Origin: Franzmannia qiaohouensis
GTDB taxonomy: Bacteria > Pseudomonadota > Gammaproteobacteria > Pseudomonadales > Halomonadaceae
Reading direction: 5' to 3'
Assembly (NCBI RefSeq): GCF_031451695.1
Contig: NZ_JARWAM010000016.1
Coordinates: forward strand, 1-64,000
Length of the DNA stretch: 64,000 bases
Position numbers and translations under genes: made by a program. Positions 53,210-61,764 of this stretch are shown here, one piece after another. The notes under the pieces were generated by a model, which was given only the letters and a program-made list of their open reading frames with translations, ran no database searches and was not told the DNA's origin. Every line of letters begins with the position of its first letter. Position 1 is the stretch's first letter.

Positions 53210-53568
53210 ACACGCTCCCCGCGCACCTCGGCCTCGCCGTCGCTGGGCAGGTCCGACCACAGCCGTTCGAGGTCGTAGAGGCGCCGGGTCTCGACCAGCA
53301 TCACATGCACCACCAGTTCGCCGAGATCCACCAGCACCCAGTCGGAGCCGGCCTGCCCTTCGACACCCAGCGGCTGCAGGCCGTGCTCCTTGGCGGTTTC
53401 CACCACGCGATTGGCCAGCGCCGAGACATGCCGCGTCGAGGTACCGCTGGTCACCACCATCAGGTCCGTCACGCTGGTCAGGCGCGACACGTCGAGGGTG
53501 GCGATATCCTGGCCCTTTAGGGACTCGAGGGCATCGATCACCAGTGTCTTGAGGTCGTCAATCTGCAT
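53206..53568 (-). CDS. rsfS: ribosomal silencing factor RsfS
   Basis: Binds L14 on the 50S subunit and blocks subunit joining under starvation. The 120 residues carry the family's LKTLVIDALESLKGQDIATLDV, TDLMVVTSGTSTRHVSALANRV and WVLVDLGELVVHVM. The final 12 residues are Glu/Arg-rich. It is coupled to rlmH by overlap and follows nadD after 55 bases, the common nadD–rsfS–rlmH–mrdA order. Confidence 0.96.
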   Translation of the reverse strand: MQIDDLKTLVIDALESLKGQDIATLDVSRLTSVTDLMVVTSGTSTRHVSALANRVVETAKEHGLQPLGVEGQAGSDWVLVDLGELVVHVMLVETRRLYDLERLWSDLPSDGEAEVRGERV

Positions 53569-53623
53569 AGTGTGCGTGGGGCTCCTGGTGCGTAGCGGAA
53601 ATCACGGTCATTGACCCACCATT

Positions 53624-54292
53624 CTACCGCTCGTGGCGGTAGAGGCCCAGTGCCATGATGCGCCGCTCCACCGCCTCGGGTAGCAGATAGCGTACCGAAC
53701 CGCCGTGGCACAGGCGCTGGCGCACCTCGGTCGCAGAGATCGCCATGCGCGTGGGCAGCGAGAGCCGCAGCAGCCCGCCGGCCGGTGTGGCAAAAAGCGC
53801 CGCCGGGTCATCGACCTCGCGGCCGGCAACCAGTTCGCCAAGCGTGTGCGGCAGCGGCTGGTGATGATCGGGCCGCGCGATGACCACCAGATGCGCCAGC
53901 TCGAACAGCCGCTGCGGCTGATGCCAGTCGGCCAGCTTGAGGAAGGCGTCGTGGCCCAGCGCCATCACCAGCCGCGCCGACTCGCCGTACTCTGCGCGCA
54001 GGCTAGCCAGGGTGTCGGCGGAGTAGGAGGGGCCGTCGCGGCGGATCTCGCGGTCGTCGGCAACCAGCCGCGGCGTGTCGCCGATGCCGTGCTGCAGCAG
54101 CGTCAGGCGCTCATGGCTGGGCACCCCAGGCGCCTCGCGCAGCGGCGGCTGATGGGCGGGAATCATATGCACCCGGTCCAGGCCGAGCGCATCGACCAGC
54201 TCCACGGCGCTGCGCAGGTGCCCAAGGTGCACCGGATCGAAGGTGCCGCCGAGCATCGCCACCCGCACGGTTTCACTCACGGATATGCCCAT
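53624..54292 (-). CDS. nadD: nicotinate-mononucleotide adenylyltransferase NadD
   Basis: Makes deamido-NAD from nicotinate mononucleotide and ATP. The 222 residues have the nucleotidyltransferase motifs MLGGTFDPVHLGHLR and, near the C-terminus, MAISATEVRQRL. LVMALGHDAFLKLADWHQP is also conserved. Start ATG 54292, within the proA 3' end (20-base overlap). A GTG at 54280 (SETVRVAMLGG) is an equally plausible start. Confidence 0.95.
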   Translation of the reverse strand: MGISVSETVRVAMLGGTFDPVHLGHLRSAVELVDALGLDRVHMIPAHQPPLREAPGVPSHERLTLLQHGIGDTPRLVADDREIRRDGPSYSADTLASLRAEYGESARLVMALGHDAFLKLADWHQPQRLFELAHLVVIARPDHHQPLPHTLGELVAGREVDDPAALFATPAGGLLRLSLPTRMAISATEVRQRLCHGGSVRYLLPEAVERRIMALGLYRHER

Positions 54293-55553
54293 CCCCGAAC
54301 ACCACGTACTTGCGGGTGGTCAGCCCCTCGAGCCCCACGGGGCCCCGCGCATGCAGCTTGTCGGTGGAGATGCCGATCTCGGCGCCGAGACCGTACTCGA
54401 AACCGTCGGCAAAGCGCGTCGAGGCGTTGACGATCACCGAGCTGGAGTCGACCTCGGCCATGAAACGGCGTGCCAGGGCGTACTGCTCGGTGACGATGGC
54501 GTCGGTATGCTGCGAACCGTAGCGGTCGATATGCGCCATGGCCGCGTCGATACCATCAACCACACGGATCGCCAGTACCGGCGCCAGGTACTCGGCGTGC
54601 CAGTCCTCCTCGGTGGCCGCGACGGCCTGGGGCAGGATCTCGCGGGTCCGCGGACAGCCACGCAGTTCGACATGATGCTCGGCGTAGGCGGAGGCGAGCC
54701 GCGGCAGCAGCTCGGCGGCCAGCGGTGCATCCACCAGCAGCGTCTCCATGGTGTTGCAGGTGCCGTAGCGGTGGGTCTTGGCATTGAGCGCGATAGCCAG
54801 CGCCTTGTCGTGGTCGGCCGTGGCATCGATATAGACATGGCAGACGCCGTCGAGATGCTTGATCACCGGCACCCGCGCCTCGCGGGTAATGCGTTCGATC
54901 AGCGACTTGCCGCCACGCGGAATGATCACATCGACGTACTCGGGCATGGCGATGAGCCGCCCGACCGCGGCGCGATCGGTGGTGGCCACGACCTGCACCG
55001 CGGCCTCGGGCACCCCGGCCTCGGCCAGCCCCGCCTGCAGGCAGGCAGCGATGGCAGCATTGCTGTCGCGCGCCTCGGAGCCACCGCGCAGAATGCAGGC
55101 ATTGCCCGACTTGAGGCACAGGCCGGCCGCCTCGACGGTGACGTTGGGGCGCGATTCGTAGATGATGCCGATCACGCCCAGCGGTACGCGCATCTGCCCG
55201 ACCTGAATGCCGCTGGGCCGGTAGCGCAGGCCGTCCACCTCGCCCACCGGATCGGGCAGTGCGGCGACCTGGTGAAGGCCTTCGATCATGGCGTCGATAC
55301 GTGCATCGGTCAGCGCCAGGCGGTCGAGCAGCGCCGCATCCAGGCCGTTCTCGCGACCCCGCACCAGATCAGCCGCATTGGCCGCCAGCAGCCGCGGTCG
55401 TGCCTGCTCGAGCTGGGCCGCGGTGGCCAACAGGGCGGCATTCTTGCGCGCGGTATCGAGACGCCGTAGCGTGACGCTGGCGGCACGGGCCTGCTGACCC
55501 AACTGATCCATGTAGGCAACGACATCGGTGATGGCAGCGGTATGGTGTGACAT
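54273..55553 (-). CDS. proA: gamma-glutamyl phosphate reductase ProA
   Basis: NADPH-dependent second step of proline synthesis. The 426 residues show VPLGVIGIIYESRPNVT, LKSGNACILRGGSEA, the active-site cysteine in YGTCNTMETLLVD, and ASTRFADGFEYGLGAEIGIST. The ATG at 55553 follows AGGAG; the frame upstream of it is not family sequence. In halophiles proline supports osmotic balance, but nothing in this sequence shows special regulation. Confidence 0.96.
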   Translation of the reverse strand: MSHHTAAITDVVAYMDQLGQQARAASVTLRRLDTARKNAALLATAAQLEQARPRLLAANAADLVRGRENGLDAALLDRLALTDARIDAMIEGLHQVAALPDPVGEVDGLRYRPSGIQVGQMRVPLGVIGIIYESRPNVTVEAAGLCLKSGNACILRGGSEARDSNAAIAACLQAGLAEAGVPEAAVQVVATTDRAAVGRLIAMPEYVDVIIPRGGKSLIERITREARVPVIKHLDGVCHVYIDATADHDKALAIALNAKTHRYGTCNTMETLLVDAPLAAELLPRLASAYAEHHVELRGCPRTREILPQAVAATEEDWHAEYLAPVLAIRVVDGIDAAMAHIDRYGSQHTDAIVTEQYALARRFMAEVDSSSVIVNASTRFADGFEYGLGAEIGISTDKLHARGPVGLEGLTTRKYVVFGDGHIRE

Positions 55554-55649
55554 GCCCTGGCGAAACTCCTGATATAAGGGTGTACGGCGGCGATGACCGA
55601 CAGGCTGAAAAGGCTCATGATACAGCGAAGCAGACCAATATAAGGCACC

Positions 55650-56516
55650 ATGGAGAGCATGTACAAAGTCCGCGGTTTTCGCCTCACCCTGCTGGCCGGC
55701 GCCGTGCTCTGCGCGACAATGGCCGTCACGCTGGATCTCGGCGCGGTGCAACCGCTGCTATGGATCACGGCACTGTGGCTACTGGCCACCGCCGCCCTTC
55801 TGCAGCACCGCCTGTACTGGCCGGCGCGCATGCCCTGGCAGCTGGTGCCGAGCCTGCTGCTGGCAAGCCTGCTGACACTCGACCCGGACTCCTTCGGGGT
55901 GTGGATGTGGGCCTTCGCGATTCTGATGATGCTGCCCCAGCCGCGCTGGATGATGGCCCTCAACGTGACCCTGGCCGCATTCGCCTGGTGGCAGGTGGCC
56001 GCCACGCTGCCCCGCGCCGAGGCCAACATCAGCGGCGCGGCGCTGGCTCTGCTGATGCTGGCCGGGGCCGCCCATGCCGTGCAGCTGCGCCCGCTGTGGC
56101 AGCGGGTCAGCCAGCGCCAGCGGCTGATCCCGGGCCTGCGCCTGTGGTCGGCCCAGCGCCTCGAGGAGTCGCTGGCCCGCGAGCGCACCCGCAGCGAGCG
56201 CGACCCGTTGCACGGTGAACTGCTGCTGGTCCGCAGTGCCGGGTACCGCTGCTGGCGGCTGGCGCAGCGCCTGGCCGAGGCCAGCCACTCTTTCGAACAC
56301 TGCTACCGCCTCGACCGACGCACCCTGGCGATCACCCTGGTGGGCCGCGATCCCGCCGCGGTTCGCCAGCGCTGCCAGGCCCTGCTGAGCATGCTGCCCC
56401 AGCGAGACCTGCGTGCCCGCACCCTGCCACTGAGCGACAGCGAGCGCCTCGAGGAGGCGCGCGAGGCGCTCGCTGAGCAGAAGGCCCCGCTGGTACACGA
56501 CGAGGCCTGCCCATGA
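55650..56516 (+). CDS. membrane protein with remnant GGDEF-like C-terminal domain
   Basis: A 288-residue protein: about five hydrophobic segments within residues 10-145, a basic linker (RQRLIPGLRLWSAQRLEESL), then a short C-terminal domain. In that domain CYRLDRRTLAITLVGRDP (about 218-235) lines up with the RxGGDEFxxLL strand-turn-strand of diguanylate cyclases, but the signature is DRRTL and the substrate-binding half is mostly missing. It cannot be an active cyclase. It overlaps the next gene, of similar layout, by four bases. I do not know a named family for it. Confidence 0.7.
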   Translation: MESMYKVRGFRLTLLAGAVLCATMAVTLDLGAVQPLLWITALWLLATAALLQHRLYWPARMPWQLVPSLLLASLLTLDPDSFGVWMWAFAILMMLPQPRWMMALNVTLAAFAWWQVAATLPRAEANISGAALALLMLAGAAHAVQLRPLWQRVSQRQRLIPGLRLWSAQRLEESLARERTRSERDPLHGELLLVRSAGYRCWRLAQRLAEASHSFEHCYRLDRRTLAITLVGRDPAAVRQRCQALLSMLPQRDLRARTLPLSDSERLEEAREALAEQKAPLVHDEACP

Positions 56517-57457
56517 CGCCACGCCTCGAGCCTTCACCGTCGCGGCTGTTCGTGCTGGTCTACCTGCTGACGGCCCTGTTTGCCGCCGCCCAGGCCGGCT
56601 GGCACTACCTGATGGGCCACTACGACTACATCCTGCTGCCCAGTATCGGCGCCCTGCTGCTGCTGGCGGCGGCGGTGGTACGCCTTGCCAATCATCTCGC
56701 CCAGCGCATGGCCTCCTACATGCTGATCAGCACCGGCTACCTGCTGCTGACCGTGGAGCTGATACGGCTCGAACGGGTCGCCGACCTGTGGCTGGGGCTG
56801 CCGCCGGTGCTGGCGCTGCTGCTGCTGCCGCTGGGCCCGGCGCTGGTGCTCAACCTGCTGCTGGCCCCGCTCTGGCTGCTGTTGATGGACATCGAGATGA
56901 GCCTGCGACAGGCCACCCTCAGCTACCTGACACTGGTAGCCCTTTGCACCCTGGCTCCCTGGGAGCAACTGCGCCACCACGCCCTGCTGCGCGCCACCGA
57001 CCCCAACGATCCGCAGTGCGAGGCGCTGACGCCCAGCGCACTCGAGGAGACCCTGCAGAGCGAGCTGGCGCGCTCCCAGGCACTCGAGCGGCGCCTTAGC
57101 GTGCTGGTCATCTATCTGCCGCAGCTCGAGATGGCCGGCGAGCAGTTCGGCCAGCGCCTCTACCGCCACATGTTGCAACGTTTCTGCCAGGTGGCGCACC
57201 ATACCTGCCGCAGCCATGACAGCCTCGGCCGCGCCGAGGGCAACCTGTTCTGGCTGGTACTGCCGGATACCGGAGACAACGGCGCCCTGATGGTCCGCAA
57301 CCGCCTGCTGGCAGCGCTGGAGCGCTGTGTCCTGGCTGAGACCGGGCCACTCACCGCACGCATCGCAGTGTGCACCCCGCAGCCCAGCGAACGCTGGCTG
57401 GCCTTCGAACAACGCCTCCTGCGCAGGGGGCACGCGCTGACGGAGTCCGCGTCTTGA
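56513..57457 (+). CDS. membrane protein with degenerate GGDEF domain
   Basis: A 314-residue protein with about five to six hydrophobic segments in residues 12-150 and a C-terminal domain of about 145 residues shaped like GGDEF. EALTPSALEETLQSELARSQ replaces the DxLTGLxNR helix, RLSVLVIYLPQLE the LLLLDLDxFK strand, and GRAEGNLFWLVLPDT (about 239-253) the RxGGDEFxxLLPxT hairpin. The signature is EGNLF, and the metal- and GTP-binding residues are not kept, so a catalytically silent sensor or scaffold is likely. It is coupled by overlaps to the genes on both sides. Confidence 0.75.
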   Translation: MTPRLEPSPSRLFVLVYLLTALFAAAQAGWHYLMGHYDYILLPSIGALLLLAAAVVRLANHLAQRMASYMLISTGYLLLTVELIRLERVADLWLGLPPVLALLLLPLGPALVLNLLLAPLWLLLMDIEMSLRQATLSYLTLVALCTLAPWEQLRHHALLRATDPNDPQCEALTPSALEETLQSELARSQALERRLSVLVIYLPQLEMAGEQFGQRLYRHMLQRFCQVAHHTCRSHDSLGRAEGNLFWLVLPDTGDNGALMVRNRLLAALERCVLAETGPLTARIAVCTPQPSERWLAFEQRLLRRGHALTESAS

Positions 57458-58860
57458 ATATTGCCGACTGGCTCTACCAGTTGACCCCATCCCCCGCCCT
57501 GCTGCTGCTGATCATCGCCGTGATTGCGCTACTCGAGTGCCTGGCCGTGGTCGGCCTGATCATGCCCGGCGTGCTGCTGATGACCGCGGCCGCCTCGCTG
57601 GCCGGCCACCAGGACCTGGCGATCCCCCTGGTGCTGCTGGCCGCCTTTCTCGGCGCCCTGGTCGGCGACGGCCTGAGCTTCGCGCTTGGCCATACCCAGC
57701 GCGAGCGCGTGCCGCGACTGTGGCCGTTCTATCGTCATCCGGAGTGGCTGGCCCGCGGCGCGCGCTTCTTTCAACGCTACGGCACCCTGTCGGTGATCTT
57801 TGCCCGCTTCGTCGGACCGGTGCGCCCGGTGATCCCGATGATTGCCGGCATGCTGCACATGTCGCCGCTCGCGTTCTTGTGGGCTTCACTGCTGTCGGCG
57901 CTGCTGTGGGCACCGGCCTATGTGCTGCCCGGCTACCTGCTGGGCCGCACCTGGCAGCAGCTACTCGACATTCCCCCCGGCACCCAGCAGTGGCTACTGG
58001 CCCTGGCGGCGGTGATCGCGGTATTGGCGCTGGTTTTTTCGTGGCTGCGTCACCAGTTGGCCCGCGGCGGCCGCGTCTACTTCGCCTTCGCACGGCTGGC
58101 CCGCGGCGCGGCCTGGCGACGCCGGCTGTGGATGCGCCTGCGCGCCCGGCGGCCACGCGGCGAGTTCCCGCTGGGTTCGCTGTGCCTGCTGGTCGTGTCG
58201 CTGACGGCGCTATGCACCTGGACGCTGATCGTGCTCGACCACCAGGGGCCGATGGTGATGGACATCCAGATCCAGGGCATGGCCGCGGCACTCGACATGG
58301 CCTGGGTCGCCACCGCCAGCGAGCTGATGGCCCGTACCGGCGACACCTACGGTGTACTGGCGCTGTTCCTGCCCTGGGGGCTATGGCTGCTGTGGGCGCG
58401 ACACTTCTCGGCCTTCCTGCACCTCAGCGCCGGCCTCGGCGGGATCGCCGTGGCCAACACCCTCTTCAAGCAGCTGGCCGGGCGCGAGCGACCGGACTTC
58501 CCGGAGTACCTGGCCGGCTCGCTGGCCTATCCCAGCGCCCACGCCTCCACCGCCGTGGTGCTGTTCGGCCTGGCGGCCGCCTTTGTCGCCCAGGAACTGC
58601 CGTCACGCCACCGCGTGTGGGCCTACTGGGTGGCGATCGTGCTGGCAGTGCCGATGGCGCTTTCACGCCTGACGCTGGGCGTGCACTGGGCCAGCGACCT
58701 GATCGGCGGTGCGCTGCTGGGGCTGGTGGTCTGCGCACTGGTGCGCATCAGCTATCACCGTTTCGCCCACCGCTCGCTGGCCCCGGCCCCCTGGATCAGC
58801 CTGGCCGCGGCCTCGCTGGTGCTGCTGGCCATGCGCCTGGCCTGGCTGCCACCCACCTGA
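57454..58860 (+). CDS. DedA/VTT – PAP2 phosphatase fusion membrane protein
   Basis: A 468-residue fusion. The N-terminal about 210 residues form a DedA (SNARE-associated/VTT) domain with ECLAVVGLIMPG and FARFVGPVRPVIPMIAGMLHM. After a basic linker, a PAP2 lipid-phosphatase domain carries all three motifs: KQLAGRERP, YPSAHAS and SRLTLGVHWASD. The fusion fits a role in undecaprenyl-phosphate or phosphatidic-acid dephosphorylation together with lipid movement. I use the TTG at 57454 (MNIADWLYQ), which overlaps the previous stop as TTGA and has GGAG eight bases upstream. Confidence 0.92.
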   Translation: MNIADWLYQLTPSPALLLLIIAVIALLECLAVVGLIMPGVLLMTAAASLAGHQDLAIPLVLLAAFLGALVGDGLSFALGHTQRERVPRLWPFYRHPEWLARGARFFQRYGTLSVIFARFVGPVRPVIPMIAGMLHMSPLAFLWASLLSALLWAPAYVLPGYLLGRTWQQLLDIPPGTQQWLLALAAVIAVLALVFSWLRHQLARGGRVYFAFARLARGAAWRRRLWMRLRARRPRGEFPLGSLCLLVVSLTALCTWTLIVLDHQGPMVMDIQIQGMAAALDMAWVATASELMARTGDTYGVLALFLPWGLWLLWARHFSAFLHLSAGLGGIAVANTLFKQLAGRERPDFPEYLAGSLAYPSAHASTAVVLFGLAAAFVAQELPSRHRVWAYWVAIVLAVPMALSRLTLGVHWASDLIGGALLGLVVCALVRISYHRFAHRSLAPAPWISLAAASLVLLAMRLAWLPPT

Positions 58861-58868
58861 GCTGGTTG

Positions 58869-59492
58869 CTAGCCTAACGCGAGCCAGACGCCGACCCCCA
58901 CCATCATCGACCCGGCGATGCGGTTGAGCAGCCGTACGTTTCCGCTCTCGCCGAGCAGCTTGCGCGCCGTGCGGCCGCCGCCGGCGTAGAGCAGCAGGCA
59001 GATGAACTCGATGAGCAGGATCACCGCCACCAGCGCCGCCAGCTGTGGCCCCAGCGCCAGGCTGGCGTCGAGGAACGGCGGCAGCAGCGCGACGAAGAAG
59101 GCCCAGCCCTTGGGATTGGCCACCGCGGTGACGAAGCCCTGCATGGCCAGCTGGGTACGCGTGGCGCGCGGCAGCTCGACGCTCTCCAGGGGAATCGCCA
59201 TGCGCCCCCGGGAGCGCCACATCATGACCCCGAGGTAGGCCAGGTAGGCGCCACCGACCCACTTGAACAGCGCAAACAGCTCCGGCTGGCGCAACATCAA
59301 GGCCGCCACCCCGGCGCCGGCGGCAACCGCCACCAGCGCCACGCCGGCAAGCTCGCCGAGCATCATCCACAGGGTGCGTTTGACCCCCTGGGTCATGCCG
59401 AGGATCATCGCCAGGGTCATGCACATGCCCGGGGTCAACGAGACCATGAAGAAGGTCGGCACGAACACCGACAGCAGCGACAGCTTGATCAC
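58869..59492 (-). CDS. LysE/RhtB family amino-acid exporter
   Basis: A 207-residue inner-membrane protein with six hydrophobic segments and the LysE signature: FMVSLTPGMCMTLAMILGMTQG, GGAYLAYLGVMMWRS and GFVTAVANPKGWAFFVALLPPF. Substrate unknown (homoserine, threonine, leucine and similar in relatives). Convergent with the DedA–PAP2 gene, only eight bases apart. A 75-base gap to ubiX includes the leader. Confidence 0.92.
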   Translation of the reverse strand: MIKLSLLSVFVPTFFMVSLTPGMCMTLAMILGMTQGVKRTLWMMLGELAGVALVAVAAGAGVAALMLRQPELFALFKWVGGAYLAYLGVMMWRSRGRMAIPLESVELPRATRTQLAMQGFVTAVANPKGWAFFVALLPPFLDASLALGPQLAALVAVILLIEFICLLLYAGGGRTARKLLGESGNVRLLNRIAGSMMVGVGVWLALG

Positions 59493-59567
59493 GCCAACCT
59501 CCGTGAAGGTAAATGCCCAACGCTTGATAGATAGAGTGCCACTCGCGCGATGACCGTCAGGTGACGA

Positions 59568-60200
59568 TCACTTGTCACCAGCCGGCGACTCGCCCCAGCG
59601 CGGCATCAGCCGGTGCTCGATGCCCAGCTGGTTGAGAATCCTCGCCACGATGAAGTCGATCAGATCGTCGATGCTCGATGGCTGGTGATAGAAGCCCGGC
59701 GCCGCGGGCAGGATCACCGCCCCCATGCGCGTCAGGCTCAGCATGTGCTCGAGATGAATCGCCGAGAACGGCGTCTCGCGGGGCACCAGGATAAGCTGGC
59801 GGCGCTCCTTGAGGGCCACGTCGGCGGCGCGCTCGATCAGGTTGTTGCTGGCCCCGGTGGCCACCGCCGACAGGGTGCCGGTAGAACAGGGGCAGATCAC
59901 CATCGAGGCCGGCGCACCGGAACCCGAGGCCACCGGCGCCATCCAGTCCTCGCGGGCGAAGCAGCGGATCTGCCCCGTGCGTGCGCCGCTCATCTCGCCA
60001 AGCGCTTCGACCAGCCGCTCGGGACGCGCCGGGAGCGAGATCTCGGTCTCGGTGTCGATCACCAGGTGCGCGGCCTTGGAGATCATTACCCACACCTCGT
60101 GGTCGGCGGCCACCAGGCACTCGATCAGACGCAGGCCGTACTGGGCGCCGGAGGCACCGGTCAGCGCCACCGTGACCGGGGGCTTGAAGTCATTCGCCAT
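59568..60200 (-). CDS. ubiX: flavin prenyltransferase UbiX
   Basis: Makes prenylated FMN, the cofactor of UbiD-type decarboxylases in ubiquinone synthesis. Motifs: VTVALTGASGAQYGLRLIE (flavin/phosphate binding), PCSTGTLSAVATGASNNLIERAADVALKERR, LVPRETPFSAIHLEHML and PGFYHQPSSIDDLIDFIVARIL. The 210 residues are typical. Its start overlaps the mpl stop by 11 bases, so it is co-translated with mpl, an order common in Pseudomonas-like genomes. Confidence 0.96.
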   Translation of the reverse strand: MANDFKPPVTVALTGASGAQYGLRLIECLVAADHEVWVMISKAAHLVIDTETEISLPARPERLVEALGEMSGARTGQIRCFAREDWMAPVASGSGAPASMVICPCSTGTLSAVATGASNNLIERAADVALKERRQLILVPRETPFSAIHLEHMLSLTRMGAVILPAAPGFYHQPSSIDDLIDFIVARILNQLGIEHRLMPRWGESPAGDK

Positions 60201-61575
60201 GCGCCACCTCCAGTGCCGCCAGCAGCTTGTCGTGGATACCGCCGAAACCGCCGTTGGACATCACCACGATACGATCCAGCGGTCGCGCCTCGGCGACTAC
60301 CGCCGCCACCAGGGCATCGAGATCATCGGCGAGCTGGGTCGGTGGCCGACACTCGGCGAGCACCTCGTCCAGCGACCAGTCGAGCCCCGGCGGCTGGTAC
60401 CACCACACCGCGTCGGCATCGTTGACGCTCGCCGCCAGCCGGCTGCGCAGCGTGCCCAGGCGCATGGTGTTGGAGCGCGGCTCGATCACCGCCAGCAGCC
60501 GCCCCTTGGGGGTCGCGGCGCGCAGCCCGCCGAGGGTGGCGGCAATCGCCGTGGGGTGGTGAGCGAAATCGTCGATGACCTGGATATGCGCGATCTCGCC
60601 GCGGACCTCCTGACGCCGACGCGGGTTCTCGAAGCGCGCCAGCGCCGCGCAGCCACGCGCCAGGTCGACGCCAAAGGCATGCGCCGCGGCCAGCGCGGCC
60701 AGCGCATTGCGGGCGTTGTACTCGCCGTTGAGCGCCCAGTCGACCACTGCATCCTCTTCCCCACCGTCGTTGTGGCGCTGGATGACCCGAAAGCGCGACG
60801 CGTCGTCGCGTTCCAGCTCGATCCGCCAGTCGCTCGCCTGCTCACGCCCCAGGCGCGCCACCGGCGTCCAGCAGCCCTGCTCCAGGACCCGCTCGAGCGC
60901 CGGCTGGTCGTCGCCGACCAGCAGCTGGCCACGGCCCGGCACGGTGCGCACCAGGTGGTGGAACTGGCGCTCGATGGCGGCCAGGTCGGGAAAGATATCG
61001 GCGTGATCGAACTCCAGGTTACCCAGCACCGCAACCAGCGGACGGTAGTGAACGAACTTGGAGCGCTTGTCGAAGAAGGCGGTATCGTACTCATCGGCCT
61101 CGACCACGAACGGCGCCCCCTCACCTCCGAGTCGCGCGGAGACGCCGAAATTGCGCGGCACCCCGCCGATCAAGAAGCCCGGCTGAAGGCCGGCGGCGTC
61201 GAGCAGCCAGGCGGTGAGGCTCGCGGTGGTAGTCTTGCCGTGGGTGCCGGCAATGGCGATGACCGGGCGCCCGGGCAGCACCTGCTCGGCCAGCCACTGG
61301 GGCCCGGAGACATAGGGCAGCCCCTCATCGAGCACCGCCTCGACCTCGGGGTTGCCCCGCGACAGCGCATTGCCCACCACCACCAGGTCCGGGCGCGGCG
61401 TGAGGTTTGCCGCGGCGAAACCCTCGCTGAGGGCGATGCCGGCCTCGGCCAGCTGGGTGCTCATCGGCGGATAGACATTGGCATCCGAGCCGCTGACGCG
61501 ATGGCCGAGTTCGCGGGCCAGCAGCGCCAGGCTGCCCATGAAAGTGCCACAGATTCCAACAACATGAACGTGCAT
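60190..61575 (-). CDS. mpl: UDP-N-acetylmuramate:L-Ala-gamma-D-Glu-meso-DAP ligase Mpl
   Basis: Mur-ligase of peptidoglycan recycling that joins the recovered tripeptide to UDP-MurNAc. The 461 residues open with the UDP-binding MHVHVVGICGTFMGSLALLA, then P-loop IAGTHGKTTTASLTAWLL, the central VEADEYDTAFFDKRSKFVHY, and the C-terminal domain (VIDDFAHHPTAIAATL). It differs from MurC by GTFMGSLA in the first motif. It lies together with LDTs, MltB, RlpA and DacA in this window, though far apart. Confidence 0.95.
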   Translation of the reverse strand: MHVHVVGICGTFMGSLALLARELGHRVSGSDANVYPPMSTQLAEAGIALSEGFAAANLTPRPDLVVVGNALSRGNPEVEAVLDEGLPYVSGPQWLAEQVLPGRPVIAIAGTHGKTTTASLTAWLLDAAGLQPGFLIGGVPRNFGVSARLGGEGAPFVVEADEYDTAFFDKRSKFVHYRPLVAVLGNLEFDHADIFPDLAAIERQFHHLVRTVPGRGQLLVGDDQPALERVLEQGCWTPVARLGREQASDWRIELERDDASRFRVIQRHNDGGEEDAVVDWALNGEYNARNALAALAAAHAFGVDLARGCAALARFENPRRRQEVRGEIAHIQVIDDFAHHPTAIAATLGGLRAATPKGRLLAVIEPRSNTMRLGTLRSRLAASVNDADAVWWYQPPGLDWSLDEVLAECRPPTQLADDLDALVAAVVAEARPLDRIVVMSNGGFGGIHDKLLAALEVAHGE

Positions 61576-61764
61576 CGCGTGCCTCCTGCCACAGTCGCTG
61601 CGAGACTAGCACGCTGCCCGAGCCGCCACCACAGCCCCACCCCAACGCCACGACCGTTTGTTAACATAAAGTAACAGGATGCAGCTCCCGTCACTTTCGA
61701 CTAAGATGTTCGACCACTTCCTACACCCTTCGACGACTCGACAGATCAGGAGCGACGCAACTCC

